Source: Trebonia kvetii (GTDB lineage: Bacteria > Actinomycetota > Actinomycetes > Streptosporangiales > Streptosporangiaceae). From it: 64,000 bases of DNA. The notes below the pieces were generated by a model. The model worked only from the letters and a program-made list of their open reading frames with translations. It did no database searches and had not been told where the DNA came from. A program made the translations under genes and the position numbers. This document shows positions 43,105 to 52,372 of the stretch, piece by piece. Numbering within the stretch: position 1 is the first letter of the stretch; every line of letters starts with the position of its first letter. Location: NCBI RefSeq assembly GCF_007827045.1, contig NZ_RPFW01000013.1, forward strand, positions 1 through 64,000. The letters are read 5' to 3'.

Positions 43105-45015
43105 TTAGCTGCCGACGAGCAGCGAGTTGACAACCGGCGAGGAGCGGAAGTCGGCGGCGCCGCCGTCGAAGACGAGGTGGCCGCCGGACAGCACGAAGAT
43201 CCGCTCGCTCACCTGGGCGACGAGCGCCAGGTCGTGCTCGACGAGCAGCACGCAGGTGCGGCCGGCGAGCGTGGTGAGCATCGCGGCGAGTCGCTGGCGC
43301 TGCTCTTCCGACAGCCCGGAGGCCGGCTCATCGAGCAGCAGCAGCCGGGGACTGGGCGCGAGCGCACGCGCCAGCTCTACCATCCGCTGGGTCTCAAGCG
43401 TGAGGCTGGAGACCTCCCGGTCGGCGAGGTGAGCCATGCCGAGGTCGGCCAGTGTCCGCGCCGCCTGCTCCCTGGCCGCGTCGAGACGGCTGCGGCCGAT
43501 CCTGGTCACGATCGACGCGGTGTGCGACGCGAGGCAAGCGACCGCCACGTTGTCGAGCACGGTACGGCCCTTGATCAGGTGGACGGCCTGGAAGGTGCGG
43601 CTGACGCCCAGCTGGAACCGCTCGTGCGGCGGACGCTTTGTGATGTCCGCGCCGCTCAGCATGACCTCGCCCGCCGACGGCGGCACGCTGCCGCCGATGA
43701 CGTTGAGCAGTGTGGACTTGCCCGCCCCGTTCGGGCCGCACAGCCCGAACAGGCCCCGCTCCGGCAGCCTGATCGTGACGTCGTGCAGCACGCTCAGCCC
43801 GCCGTACTCCTTGAAGACGCCCCGGACCTCGAGCAGCGTCGCGGTCTGCGCGCCGGCTGGCTCCGCTGCCGGGCCGGCCTCGGTGAGCACGCTCGACAGC
43901 GACGGGTCAGCGATGCCGTCGGCAGCGGCCGGGGCCTCGTCCGCCTCCTCTGGTCCCGCGATCGCCATCTCGGCGGCCCCCGCTGCCCACCGGCGCAGCC
44001 ATGCCACTGCGGTCGCCACGATGCCGGCCAGCCCCTCTGGGTCGACCAGGAGCACCACGGTGAGCAGCACGCCCTCCACGATGAGGATGTTGACGCTCAC
44101 CCAGTTACTCGCGCCCTGCAGGTACTGGATGACAAGCGCGCCGATGACCGCCCCGATGACCGAGCGCCGCCCGCCGATGAACAGCATGATCAGCAGGGCC
44201 AGCTCGGTGGTCGGGTCGACCACGGTCTCCGGCACGAACTGCTGGATGCCCGCGTAGACGGCGCCGGCGAGCGCGGCGAACACGCAGCCGAGCACGAACA
44301 GCTCAAGCTTCCGCCGCGGCGTGCGGACCCCGAGGGCGGCGGCGGTCCGCTCGTCGACGCCGAGCACGAACAGCTCAAGGCCGATGTCGGAGGACAGGAT
44401 CCTGGCGCAGATGAATACTACGAGCGCGAGCACCACGATGACGATGAGGCCGCCGCCGACCGTGATCACCGCGGACGACGCCGACGACGACGGCCACAGC
44501 GTGCCGGTGAGCGGTGCGCCGACCGGCCCGCCAAGGAAACCGGTGCCGGACACGTAGCCGACCGCGATCAGCGGCAGCATCAGCGTGGCGACGGCGAGCG
44601 CGAGCCCCGAGGCGCGGGTGACCACCGACCCGAGCAGCAGCGCGGCGAGCGCCGCGCCCATCACCATGATCACCGTGGCGAGCAGCACCGACATATTGAG
44701 GTGGGTGTTCAGCATTGCCACGCCGTAGGCGCCGACGCCGAAGAACACCGACTGGGAGAACGCGATCTGCTGGCTGAACCCGATCTGCACCGCCATGCCG
44801 GCGGTGACGATCGCGTAAGTGGCGGACAGCACGATTACGGACCCGGTGTACTGCTGCCCGTAGACGAGCACGACGAGCGCGCCTGCCACGAGGACGACTG
44901 CCGCCGGCACCCCGCCGCGCGGTACCCGCCGCCCGGCCGGGCTTGAGGACAGAGCGAAGGACAGGGCGGTGGCCCTGGAGGTGATCCGCGCGGACGCGGC
45001 CAGGAACGCGTTCAT
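43105..45015 (-). CDS. Fused LivM permease - LivG ATPase
   Basis: A 636-residue fusion. Residues 1-345 form the LivM-type permease with about nine helices and the EAA-like loop GVDERTAAALGVRTPRRK. A linker rich in Ala/Glu/Pro leads to a LivG-type ATPase (about 392-636) with Walker A GPNGAGKSTL and Walker B LLLLDEPASGLS. The ABC signature is a degenerate SSLTLETQR rather than LSGGQQR; the switch is VEHDLALV. The start overlaps the LivH stop (ATGA). It provides half of the membrane channel and one ATPase. Confidence 0.92.
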   Translation of the reverse strand: MNAFLAASARITSRATALSFALSSSPAGRRVPRGGVPAAVVLVAGALVVLVYGQQYTGSVIVLSATYAIVTAGMAVQIGFSQQIAFSQSVFFGVGAYGVAMLNTHLNMSVLLATVIMVMGAALAALLLGSVVTRASGLALAVATLMLPLIAVGYVSGTGFLGGPVGAPLTGTLWPSSSASSAVITVGGGLIVIVVLALVVFICARILSSDIGLELFVLGVDERTAAALGVRTPRRKLELFVLGCVFAALAGAVYAGIQQFVPETVVDPTTELALLIMLFIGGRRSVIGAVIGALVIQYLQGASNWVSVNILIVEGVLLTVVLLVDPEGLAGIVATAVAWLRRWAAGAAEMAIAGPEEADEAPAAADGIADPSLSSVLTEAGPAAEPAGAQTATLLEVRGVFKEYGGLSVLHDVTIRLPERGLFGLCGPNGAGKSTLLNVIGGSVPPSAGEVMLSGADITKRPPHERFQLGVSRTFQAVHLIKGRTVLDNVAVACLASHTASIVTRIGRSRLDAAREQAARTLADLGMAHLADREVSSLTLETQRMVELARALAPSPRLLLLDEPASGLSEEQRQRLAAMLTTLAGRTCVLLVEHDLALVAQVSERIFVLSGGHLVFDGGAADFRSSPVVNSLLVGS

Positions 45016-45896
45016 CCGGTCACCGCCGATTCGAAGCCGAGGCCGCGCGGCCAGGCGAGGATTAGCGTGGCGAGGATCGCGTATAGGACCGTGTCGCCGT
45101 ACTGCGCGCTGACGTAGCCGCCGAGCAGCGCTTCGAGCACGCCGATGAACAGTCCGGCGAGCAATGCTCGGCCGGGTTTGCGGAATCCGCCGTAGGCGGC
45201 GGCGAGGAACCCGGTGAGCGAGATCGTCGCGCCGGACAGGTACGTGAACCCGGTGAGCGGCGATTCCACGATGCCGAACACGGCGGCGATTACCGCGGTC
45301 GCGATGAAGATCAGCCGCCGGTACTGCCTGGTGTCGATGCCGACGATCCGCGCTCCGATGGAGTTCTCGCCGCTTGCCTCGAGCGCCTTGCCGCCGAGCG
45401 TGAACCTGATGTAGACCCAGAAGGCGCCGCCGATGATGACCGCGCAGGCCAGCACGAGGATGCCCGAGCGCTCGAAGTTCAGGCTGCCCACGGTGAGGTG
45501 CGCGCCGTTCCACAGGGTCGGCGCGGCGTGCACATCGGTGCCGAACAGCGACTTGGCCACTCCATCGATGAAGAACGACAGCGCGAAGGTGAAGAAGAAC
45601 GTGACGACGATGCCCTCGATCGGACGCTTCCCGTCCTGCGCGAGGCGCAGCACCACCTGGTCGTAGACGTACGCGAACACCGCGACGACGGCGATCGTGG
45701 TGATGATGGCGACCGGCAGCGGCAGCCCCTTGACGCGGTGCAGGTTGTCCACGCCGAGCGCGCCGACCATGGCGAAGTCGCCGACGGCCAGGTTGAGGAT
45801 GTTGGAGACCCGGTACCAGACCGAGACGCAGACCGCGAACATCGCATAGATCGCGCCGGTGGTGATGCCCGCGATGATGAGGTTGCCGAGCTTCAT
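45012..45896 (-). CDS. LivH-type ABC permease
   Basis: A 294-residue permease with about eight helices. It begins MKLGNLIIAGITTGAIYAMFAV, with the LivH hallmark NLAVGDFAMVGAL and the EAA loop GENSIGARIVGIDTRQYRR. Starts in an ATGA overlap with the LivF gene and ends in one with the LivM-LivG gene. Forms the channel with the LivM half. Confidence 0.93.
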   Translation of the reverse strand: MKLGNLIIAGITTGAIYAMFAVCVSVWYRVSNILNLAVGDFAMVGALGVDNLHRVKGLPLPVAIITTIAVVAVFAYVYDQVVLRLAQDGKRPIEGIVVTFFFTFALSFFIDGVAKSLFGTDVHAAPTLWNGAHLTVGSLNFERSGILVLACAVIIGGAFWVYIRFTLGGKALEASGENSIGARIVGIDTRQYRRLIFIATAVIAAVFGIVESPLTGFTYLSGATISLTGFLAAAYGGFRKPGRALLAGLFIGVLEALLGGYVSAQYGDTVLYAILATLILAWPRGLGFESAVTG

Positions 45897-46552
45897 GCCG
45901 CACCCGCCATTCCGTTGCGCACCTCGACGCGCCTGTTGCACAGGGTCAGCGCCCGGCGCGGTGCCTCCTCGACGATGATCAGCGTGGTGCCGGCCGCGTG
46001 GATCTGCGCCAGCGCGTCGTAGACCCGCTTGGCGACCGCCTCGGCGAGGCCGAGGCACGGCTCGTCGACGGCGAGGATCTTCGGGTTGGCGGCCAGGCCG
46101 CGGGCGATCGCCACCATCTGCTGCTCGCCGCCGGACAGGGTGCCCGCCGCCTGTTTGAGATGCGGCTTGAGCTCGGGGAAGAGGTCGACGGCGCGCCCGT
46201 AGGCGTCTGATCTTCTGGCCTTCCCGATGCTTTTCGTCCACGTGTAGCAGCCGAGGATGATGTTGTCCGCCGCCGCCAGCTCCGGGTAGAGCTGGCGGCG
46301 CTCGGGGACGAGGGTGAGGCCGTGCCGTGCCGCCCACTTGACGTCACCGTTCCTGGCTGGCGCCCCGAAGATCGATACCTCGCCGCGCCTGCGCACCATG
46401 CCGGTGACGCCCATCAGGATCGAGGACTTGCCGTTCCCGTTCGGCCCGGTGATCGCGCAGGCGTCGCCCTCGGTGACGGTGAATGTGGCGTCGTGGACCG
46501 CGACCACGTTACCGTAGGCGACCGACATCCCCGTGACCGCGAGCGCGCTCAT
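45893..46552 (-). CDS. LivF-type ABC ATPase
   Basis: A 219-residue nucleotide-binding subunit: Walker A GPNGNGKSS (residues 37-45), Q-loop region LVPERRQLYPELA, signature LSGGEQQM, Walker B ILAVDEPCLGL. The usual switch histidine segment (VEQN/VEHD) reads VEEAPRRAL, as in LivF relatives that carry VEQ. Overlaps the stop of the dehydratase gene and the start of LivH by four bases each. Confidence 0.92.
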   Translation of the reverse strand: MSALAVTGMSVAYGNVVAVHDATFTVTEGDACAITGPNGNGKSSILMGVTGMVRRRGEVSIFGAPARNGDVKWAARHGLTLVPERRQLYPELAAADNIILGCYTWTKSIGKARRSDAYGRAVDLFPELKPHLKQAAGTLSGGEQQMVAIARGLAANPKILAVDEPCLGLAEAVAKRVYDALAQIHAAGTTLIIVEEAPRRALTLCNRRVEVRNGMAGAA

Positions 46553-48288
46553 GACGCTGACCTTCTCGGCCGCAGGACCGCGCCCTCGGGCAGCGGCCGC
46601 ACGAGGCGCTGGTAGACCGACAGCCAGCCGACCTCGGCGGGCCGCACGGGCGGGCTGGCGCCGAGCGCAGCCCTCCGCTCGGCCAGCTCGTCGGGCGCGA
46701 CCTCTAGGTCGGCGGTCCGCGCCGGCACGTCGATGCTGATCGTGTCGCCGTCGTGGACCAGGCCGAGCGGACCGCCCGCCGCAGCCTCTGGCGACACCTC
46801 GCCCACCACGATGCCCTTGTTCACCAGGCCGGACAGTTGCCCGTCGGTGACGACCGCGACCTCGCCGGTGAGCCCTGCGCCGTCAAGCGCGAAGACAAGC
46901 GCGGAGGCCATGCCCATGCCGGGGGAGCCGGTGACCCCAAGGCCGCGCAGTACCACGACCTGGCCGGACTCGATCAGGCCCGCCTTGACCCCGTCCAGTG
47001 CCTCCTGCGCGGACTCGAAGACGATCGCGGGCCCGGTGAATTCGAGCCGACGGTCGTCGGCGACGGCGAGCTTTACGATCCCGACATCGGGGCAGAGGCT
47101 GCCGCGGATCAGCACGATCGTCGGCCGCCGTCCCAGTGCATTTTCCTGTGTCCTGATCACCTCCGGATCCGTCACCACCGCCTCGGCGAGGTTGGCCGCG
47201 ACGGTGCGTCCGGTCACGGTCAGCGCCCGCCCGTCGAGCAGCGGCTCAAGCTGCTTCATCAGCGCCCGCGTCCCTCCCGCGTCCTCGAAGTCCTCGATCG
47301 GCGTCTCGCCGTTGGGCCTGATCGCGGTGAGCAGCGGCACGCCGTCCGCGAGCGTCTCGAACAGCCGGTAGACGTCCGCGCCGCACTCCGACTCGGCGGC
47401 GACCGCCTGCAGGTGCTTGACCGAGTTGATCGACCCGCTGACCGACAAGATGGCGGTGACCGCGTTCCCGAACGCCGCCGGGGTGAGGATGTCGCGCGGC
47501 TTGAGGCCCTCGGCCACCATCTCCACGATGCGGGCGCCCGCCGCGTCGACGGCCCGCCACATCGGCTCGCTGTTCGCCCGGACCGGCGTGGAGCCGGGCA
47601 GCGCCATCCCGAGGGCCTCGCAGGCCAGGTGCATCGTGTTCGCGGTGCCGATCCCCGCGCACACACCGGGCGACAGCACCGCGCTCGCGCTCATCTCGGT
47701 CAGCTCGTCCACGCTGAGTCCGCCGCTTAGGAGGTGCCCGGCCGCGAGGAACACGTCCTCGATGTCGCAGTGCCTGCCGCGGTAGGAGCCGCTCGCCTGG
47801 TATCCGCAGGCGACGATGATAGTGGGGATGTTCAGCCGCGCGGCGGCCATCAGCTGCCCGGGCGCGGTCTTGTCGCAGGACGCCAGGCAGATCATGCCGT
47901 CCAGTTGCGCGCCCTCTACCTGCATCTCGATGTCGTTGGTGATCAGGTCGCGGGCGGACAGGATGTACCCGCCGCGGTGCCCGGCGCTGTGGATGAAGTC
48001 GCTGGGGGCCGCGGTGCGCACCTCGAAGCCGATGCCGCCCGCCGCCTCGATCGACCGCTTCACCCGGGCTGCGATGGAATCCAGGTGGCTGAAGCAGATC
48101 GCGAGCTGCGACGACGTATTCACGATCGCGATCTTCGGCTTGAGCATGTCCGCGTCGGACAGCCCGAGCGCGAGCCACTGCGCCCGGCGGGTCGCCCACC
48201 GGGAGGTGCCTGGCTCGTAATTGGAGCGCAGATCGCGGGGGGCACGGGGGGCACCGGGGGGCGTCCCCCCGGGAGGTGACTGCGTCAT
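46549..48288 (-). CDS. IlvD/Edd-family dehydratase
   Basis: A 579-residue Fe-S dehydratase. Landmarks are RSNYEPGTSRWATRRAQ, the cluster cysteine in LASCDKTAPGQLMAAA, the second cysteine region SPGVCAGIGTANTMHLACEALGM, and the C-terminal GDTISIDVPART. The pattern is closer to sugar-acid dehydratases than to housekeeping IlvD. It removes water from a 2,3-dihydroxy acid to give a 2-keto acid. Sitting between aconitase X and the Liv transporter, it probably acts on the imported acid or a derivative. The proline-rich first 15 residues look non-conserved. Confidence 0.88.
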   Translation of the reverse strand: MTQSPPGGTPPGAPRAPRDLRSNYEPGTSRWATRRAQWLALGLSDADMLKPKIAIVNTSSQLAICFSHLDSIAARVKRSIEAAGGIGFEVRTAAPSDFIHSAGHRGGYILSARDLITNDIEMQVEGAQLDGMICLASCDKTAPGQLMAAARLNIPTIIVACGYQASGSYRGRHCDIEDVFLAAGHLLSGGLSVDELTEMSASAVLSPGVCAGIGTANTMHLACEALGMALPGSTPVRANSEPMWRAVDAAGARIVEMVAEGLKPRDILTPAAFGNAVTAILSVSGSINSVKHLQAVAAESECGADVYRLFETLADGVPLLTAIRPNGETPIEDFEDAGGTRALMKQLEPLLDGRALTVTGRTVAANLAEAVVTDPEVIRTQENALGRRPTIVLIRGSLCPDVGIVKLAVADDRRLEFTGPAIVFESAQEALDGVKAGLIESGQVVVLRGLGVTGSPGMGMASALVFALDGAGLTGEVAVVTDGQLSGLVNKGIVVGEVSPEAAAGGPLGLVHDGDTISIDVPARTADLEVAPDELAERRAALGASPPVRPAEVGWLSVYQRLVRPLPEGAVLRPRRSAS

Positions 48289-48692
48289 TGCTTGGTGACC
48301 TCCACTGTTGAGTTGTCGAGACGCACCCAGTCACCGGTGGCGATGACCGAACAGGGATCGGCGTCGAGATCGGTAATCGCGGGAACCCGCGTCACGACCG
48401 CGCCGAGTGCGGATTTCGCTGAGATGCGGCCGACAATCATGCCGATGGGTGCGGTGCCGGAAAGCCGTGTCGTCTGGAAGAACCCCGACCAGCCCGATGA
48501 CCCCTTGGCGCTGGGAAAAACGAGGATCTTCCCGGTGAAGCACACCCCGTACAGTTCGTGGCGGCGTTCGATGATCACGCCACGCGCCGGATCGATCCCG
48601 CCCCAGCCGGATATCGGCTCGTGCGACACCAGCGCCTCGCCCTCGACAACGCCGGGGACGATGTTCCTGCCATGAAGGATGAGACCGCTCAT
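48285..48692 (-). CDS. Aconitase X swivel subunit (DUF126)
   Basis: A 135-residue protein matching the small swivelling domain of aconitase X: GLILHGRNIVPGVVEGEALVS, then SGWGGIDPARGVIIERRHELYGV, then KILVFPSAKGSSGWSGFFQTTRL, with the catalytic serine in the GSSGWSG loop. Works as a complex with the large subunit encoded just upstream; stop and start codons share a base. Split form (two genes), unlike the fused enzymes. Confidence 0.9.
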   Translation of the reverse strand: MSGLILHGRNIVPGVVEGEALVSHEPISGWGGIDPARGVIIERRHELYGVCFTGKILVFPSAKGSSGWSGFFQTTRLSGTAPIGMIVGRISAKSALGAVVTRVPAITDLDADPCSVIATGDWVRLDNSTVEVTKQ

Positions 48693-49972
48693 CAGTGCAG
48701 GCCCCCGTTCCAGCGCCCGGTCACGGCGGCGGAGACGCACTCCTTGAGCGTGCCGAACCACGCCTCGATGCCGAGGATCGCGGGCAGGTAGTGCGCCTGC
48801 TTGGCCGAATCCGTCGCGAACACCTTCGTGCCGGCAGGAGCCGCCCTCGACATCGCCGGGCAGGAGTCGGCGAGCACCCGGCCGCCGGCCCGCTCGATCA
48901 CCGCGGTGTAGCCGGACCGTTCCGCCATCACCGCGAGCGCGCGCGGCGCCATGATCCACAGCTCGCAGCTGGCGGACACGCGGCGCCCGTCGAGGAGCGC
49001 CGCGGTCTGCCTGATCTGGTCGAGCGACGCGTGCGGGCAGCCGAGCAGCACGAAGTCCACGTCGGAAGACGAGCCGATCTCGTTCAGCGTCTCGTACACC
49101 GCCCGCCGCTCGGCCGGCCCGTACCCCACGGCATCAGGAACCGGACCCGAAAAGGCGGCCTCGACAGAAACAGCCTCGGGCGTGATCCCCGGAATGTGGT
49201 ACAGCTCCACCCCGCCGGATGTCGCCGCCGCCGCCCCGAAGTGCTTCAGCTCGGTCAGGTCAGGCCGCGACAGGGAACCCGCGAGAACCGGCCGGTCCTC
49301 ACCGGAAACCGACCCCGCGAAGTATCCGAGCATCCCCCAGTCCTGAAAGCCTTCGACAAGCACGCCAGACACCGAGATCAGGTGCGTCCCGTACCGGTTC
49401 TCGTCCAGGTGGTTGCCCCAGCAGGGAATCCGCCCGGTCAGCGACGCCGCCCCGGTGGACGCGATCCCCTCGCAGTTGGTCCGCGCGCCGAGCACCGAGT
49501 TGGCGTAGATCACCGCGGACGATTCCATCCACGCGCAGTGCTCGCCGCGCATCGGCAGGTTGCCCACCTGGTATGGCGTGCAGGTGGCGAGGATCTGGAC
49601 GCCGTGCCGACCGTAGAACGCCTCGCCGTCGGACTGCAGGTCGACGTTGGCGCGCGGGTAAGGCACGATGTCCACCGAGTCGGGACCGAACCCGTGCTGC
49701 AGCTGGCAGGTCGGCACCCGCATCGGTGGGATGGTCAGGTCGCGGTCGCTGTCCAGGTTGATGACGGCGAACGCCTTGTCCCAGCCGCCCTCGGCGACGA
49801 GCCGCGCCTTGACAGGCGACGGCTGGGTCATCGTCCCCGCCACGTTCCTGATCGAGCACAGCCGCTCCGCGTCGAGCGCGTACCCGTACCTGATCAGCAG
49901 GTCCATCGCGGCCGCGGCCGCGTCGCCCTCCGCACCGTCCCGCATCCGCTTGTCGTCATCGGTCAGGTACAT
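48692..49972 (-). CDS. Aconitase X catalytic subunit (DUF521)
   Basis: A 426-residue protein: YLTDDDKRMRDGAEGDAAAAAMDLL, a cysteine in VPTCQLQHG, SDGEAFYGRHGVQILATCTPYQVG, ANSVLGARTNCEG, GCPHASLDQIRQTA. AcnX enzymes are dehydratases with an Fe-S cluster; described members act on cis-3-hydroxy-L-proline or, in archaea, on mevalonate 5-phosphate. The start is chosen at 49972 because its ATG shares a base with the FAD gene's stop and the family begins MYLTxxD. Substrate is open here. Confidence 0.9.
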   Translation of the reverse strand: MYLTDDDKRMRDGAEGDAAAAAMDLLIRYGYALDAERLCSIRNVAGTMTQPSPVKARLVAEGGWDKAFAVINLDSDRDLTIPPMRVPTCQLQHGFGPDSVDIVPYPRANVDLQSDGEAFYGRHGVQILATCTPYQVGNLPMRGEHCAWMESSAVIYANSVLGARTNCEGIASTGAASLTGRIPCWGNHLDENRYGTHLISVSGVLVEGFQDWGMLGYFAGSVSGEDRPVLAGSLSRPDLTELKHFGAAAATSGGVELYHIPGITPEAVSVEAAFSGPVPDAVGYGPAERRAVYETLNEIGSSSDVDFVLLGCPHASLDQIRQTAALLDGRRVSASCELWIMAPRALAVMAERSGYTAVIERAGGRVLADSCPAMSRAAPAGTKVFATDSAKQAHYLPAILGIEAWFGTLKECVSAAVTGRWNGGLH

Positions 49973-51336
49973 CACGCGCCTCCCGCCGCCGCGCCAGTGC
50001 CGATATCCGCGCCGATGTTCGCGCCGATCCGCGAGCGCAGCCGCTCCAGGTCGGTGTCGTGGACGCTGGACAGCGAGCCGAAATCGATCATCCCGAACGG
50101 GTTCGTGTTCCCCCCCGACGCCATCGCGAGCACGTGCGCGGCGGCGAAGCCCATCGCGGAGCACGGCCCCATCACCCGCACGCTGGACAGCGCGGCGGCG
50201 TCGCCGTCCACGCATCGCCCGGCGGCGACCAGGTTCGCCGCGCCCGGCGGCAGCATCGACCGTAGCGGCACGTAGTGCACGTGCTCGGCGGGGAACATCT
50301 CCCACACGTAGCCATCGGACCGGTCGTGCAGTTCCACCGGCCATGCCGTGCGCGCCACCGCGTCGTCGAAGACGGTCCCGGCGCGCACCTCGTCCACGGT
50401 CAGCTGGTGCGCGCCGCGGATCCACCGCGTCTGCCGCCGCCCGGGGAACCCGTAGGCCCGCACCCGTGCCTCGCCGAACGCCTTGGGGAACTCGGCCTTG
50501 AGCAGGGCGAGCGCGCCGTCCGCTTGGTCGCGCCCCTGAAACATGGCGCGCGAGGCGCCGGCCGGGTCGAGCGGCGCGTCGATGTGCGTGACGTTCAGCA
50601 CCGCGGTGCCTCGCCCTGGGAAGAAGAACGCGAGACCGCCCCGCCGCAGCAGCCCGAACTCCTCGCCGCGGGCGGCGAACACCGCGTCGATCTCGCCGTT
50701 GTCCGGCTTGTGCGCCTCGTTGAGGTTCTCCACGATCACCTGCTGGCTGCCGTAGATCGGCCGGGACGGCTCCCAGCACGGCAGGCCGGCCCGGTAGGTC
50801 AGCGCGGCGTCGCCGGACGCGTCGACGTAGCCGGCCGCCCGCACCCGCACGTCCCCGTACCTGGTCGCGAGCTCAACCGAGGAGACGAACCCGTCGCGCA
50901 GGTCCACGTCGCCGAGCACCGCGCCGGTGATCACCTGGATGCCGAGGTCGCGCACGGTCCGTTCCAGCCAGCGGCCGAGCGCGACCTCGTTGTAGAACAC
51001 GGTCGTGGTGTGGCCGCGGGAGAAGTACAGGTCACCCGCGGGCTCGAGCGCGGCGAAGATGTCGTCGAATATCCCGTGGGTCAGCTGTGGGTACCGCGGA
51101 GCGTTACCGAAGATCCCGGCGAACAGCCCGATCAGCGAATGGACCATCTGGCCGCCGATCAGCGGCAGCGAGTCCACGAGCACGACGGAACGGCCAAGGC
51201 GCGCCGACTCGATCGCTGCGGACGACCCGGCGATCCCCGCGCCGACGACGCAGACGTCCGCGGTGATCTCGTGCACGGGCCAGGTGGCGGGCCGCGTCAC
51301 CGCGTCCAGCCGAAGTTCGGTAAGTTCATGCGGCAT
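49972..51336 (-). CDS. FAD-dependent oxidoreductase (FAD_oxidored family)
   Basis: A 454-residue flavoprotein. The dinucleotide loop is VVGAGIAGSSAAIESARLG (about residues 30-48), followed by DSLPLIGGQMVHSLIGL. A YVDASGDAAL segment and the late flavin-contact AAGRCVDGDAAALSSVRVMGPCSAMGFAAA complete the family pattern. Likely oxidises an alcohol or amine group of the pathway intermediate. First enzyme gene of the operon, 91 bases after the LysR gene on the same strand. Confidence 0.88.
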   Translation of the reverse strand: MPHELTELRLDAVTRPATWPVHEITADVCVVGAGIAGSSAAIESARLGRSVVLVDSLPLIGGQMVHSLIGLFAGIFGNAPRYPQLTHGIFDDIFAALEPAGDLYFSRGHTTTVFYNEVALGRWLERTVRDLGIQVITGAVLGDVDLRDGFVSSVELATRYGDVRVRAAGYVDASGDAALTYRAGLPCWEPSRPIYGSQQVIVENLNEAHKPDNGEIDAVFAARGEEFGLLRRGGLAFFFPGRGTAVLNVTHIDAPLDPAGASRAMFQGRDQADGALALLKAEFPKAFGEARVRAYGFPGRRQTRWIRGAHQLTVDEVRAGTVFDDAVARTAWPVELHDRSDGYVWEMFPAEHVHYVPLRSMLPPGAANLVAAGRCVDGDAAALSSVRVMGPCSAMGFAAAHVLAMASGGNTNPFGMIDFGSLSSVHDTDLERLRSRIGANIGADIGTGAAAGGA

Positions 51337-51427
51337 GCCTCGGACGTTAGATCCGCATTAGCGCCACTAACAAAGAAATGATTTGGCTATTGCGAATAAA
51401 CACGATTTATACGCGTGAAATCGCAGC

Positions 51428-52372
51428 TCAGAGCCGCCGTGAGGTCTCCACGATGAGCCGCCGCAGCCATGCGTGGGCCGGGTCGTCCTCGAATTGCCGA
51501 TGCCACCACAGTGCCTCGACGATCGGTTCCGCCTCGCCTGGGCACTCGAGCACCCGCAGGTTGGAGGTGGCCGCGAGCCTGGTCGCGAGCCGCTCCTGCA
51601 TCAGCGCGACCCGGTCCGTGCCGGTGACGAAGTACGGCACCGCGAGGTAGCTCTCCACCCGCACTGCGATCCTCGGCTGCAGGTCGAGCAGGGCGAGCTG
51701 GCGCATCACCGGCACCGACGCGACCCCGCGTTCGCCCGCCCGGTAGTAGGGCGCCACCCACGGCAGCCCGGCGAGGTCCCGCACGCGCAGCGCGCTGCCG
51801 CCGTCGAGCACGGGGTTGTCGCCGTCGAGCACGCACACCCAGCGGTCGCGGAACAGCTCGGCCGATCGCGTGTCGGGCAGCGCGAATCCGTTGGACGGCG
51901 GCGCGACCATGCCGTCCACGAACCTGATGCCGTCGGAGTACTCGGCCGCGAGTGACTCGCGCACCAGCCTGATGTGCAGCCGGGCGCGCGGCGCGGCGCG
52001 CTGCACCGCGTGCGACAGCACCTCGCCCATCACCATGATCGTGTAGTCCGCCATGACAAGGGTGAACTCGCGGTCCGAGGTCGCCGGGTCGAACTGCGAC
52101 GACGCCGCGAACAGCCGCTCGGCGGCCACGCACACCGCCTCGACCTGCTCCGCGAGCTGCTCCCCGAGGGGGGTGAGCACGTACTCGCCGTGCTCGCGGA
52201 CAAGCAGTTCGTCGCCGAAGTGCCGCCGCAATCGGGACAGCGACGCGCTCGCCGCCGGCTGCGTCACCCCGAGCCGCTGCGCGGCCCTGGTCACGCTGCG
52301 CTCCCTGACCAGCTCGCGCAGTGCCACGAGCAGGTTCAGGTCGAGGTTTGCCAGATGGGCGACGGGCCGCAT
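51428..52372 (-). CDS. LysR-family transcriptional regulator
   Basis: A 314-residue regulator. The winged helix-turn-helix is in the first 65 residues (LDLNLLVALRELVRERSVTRAAQ, LGVTQPAASASLSRLRRHFGDELLVR). The effector-binding domain follows (about 95-305), with the NodD/LinR-like VMADYTIMVM. The open frame extends upstream to 52696, but 52372 matches family starts and has GAGGGAACC just before it. It precedes the catabolic operon on the same strand and probably senses its substrate. Confidence 0.92.
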   Translation of the reverse strand: MRPVAHLANLDLNLLVALRELVRERSVTRAAQRLGVTQPAASASLSRLRRHFGDELLVREHGEYVLTPLGEQLAEQVEAVCVAAERLFAASSQFDPATSDREFTLVMADYTIMVMGEVLSHAVQRAAPRARLHIRLVRESLAAEYSDGIRFVDGMVAPPSNGFALPDTRSAELFRDRWVCVLDGDNPVLDGGSALRVRDLAGLPWVAPYYRAGERGVASVPVMRQLALLDLQPRIAVRVESYLAVPYFVTGTDRVALMQERLATRLAATSNLRVLECPGEAEPIVEALWWHRQFEDDPAHAWLRRLIVETSRRL

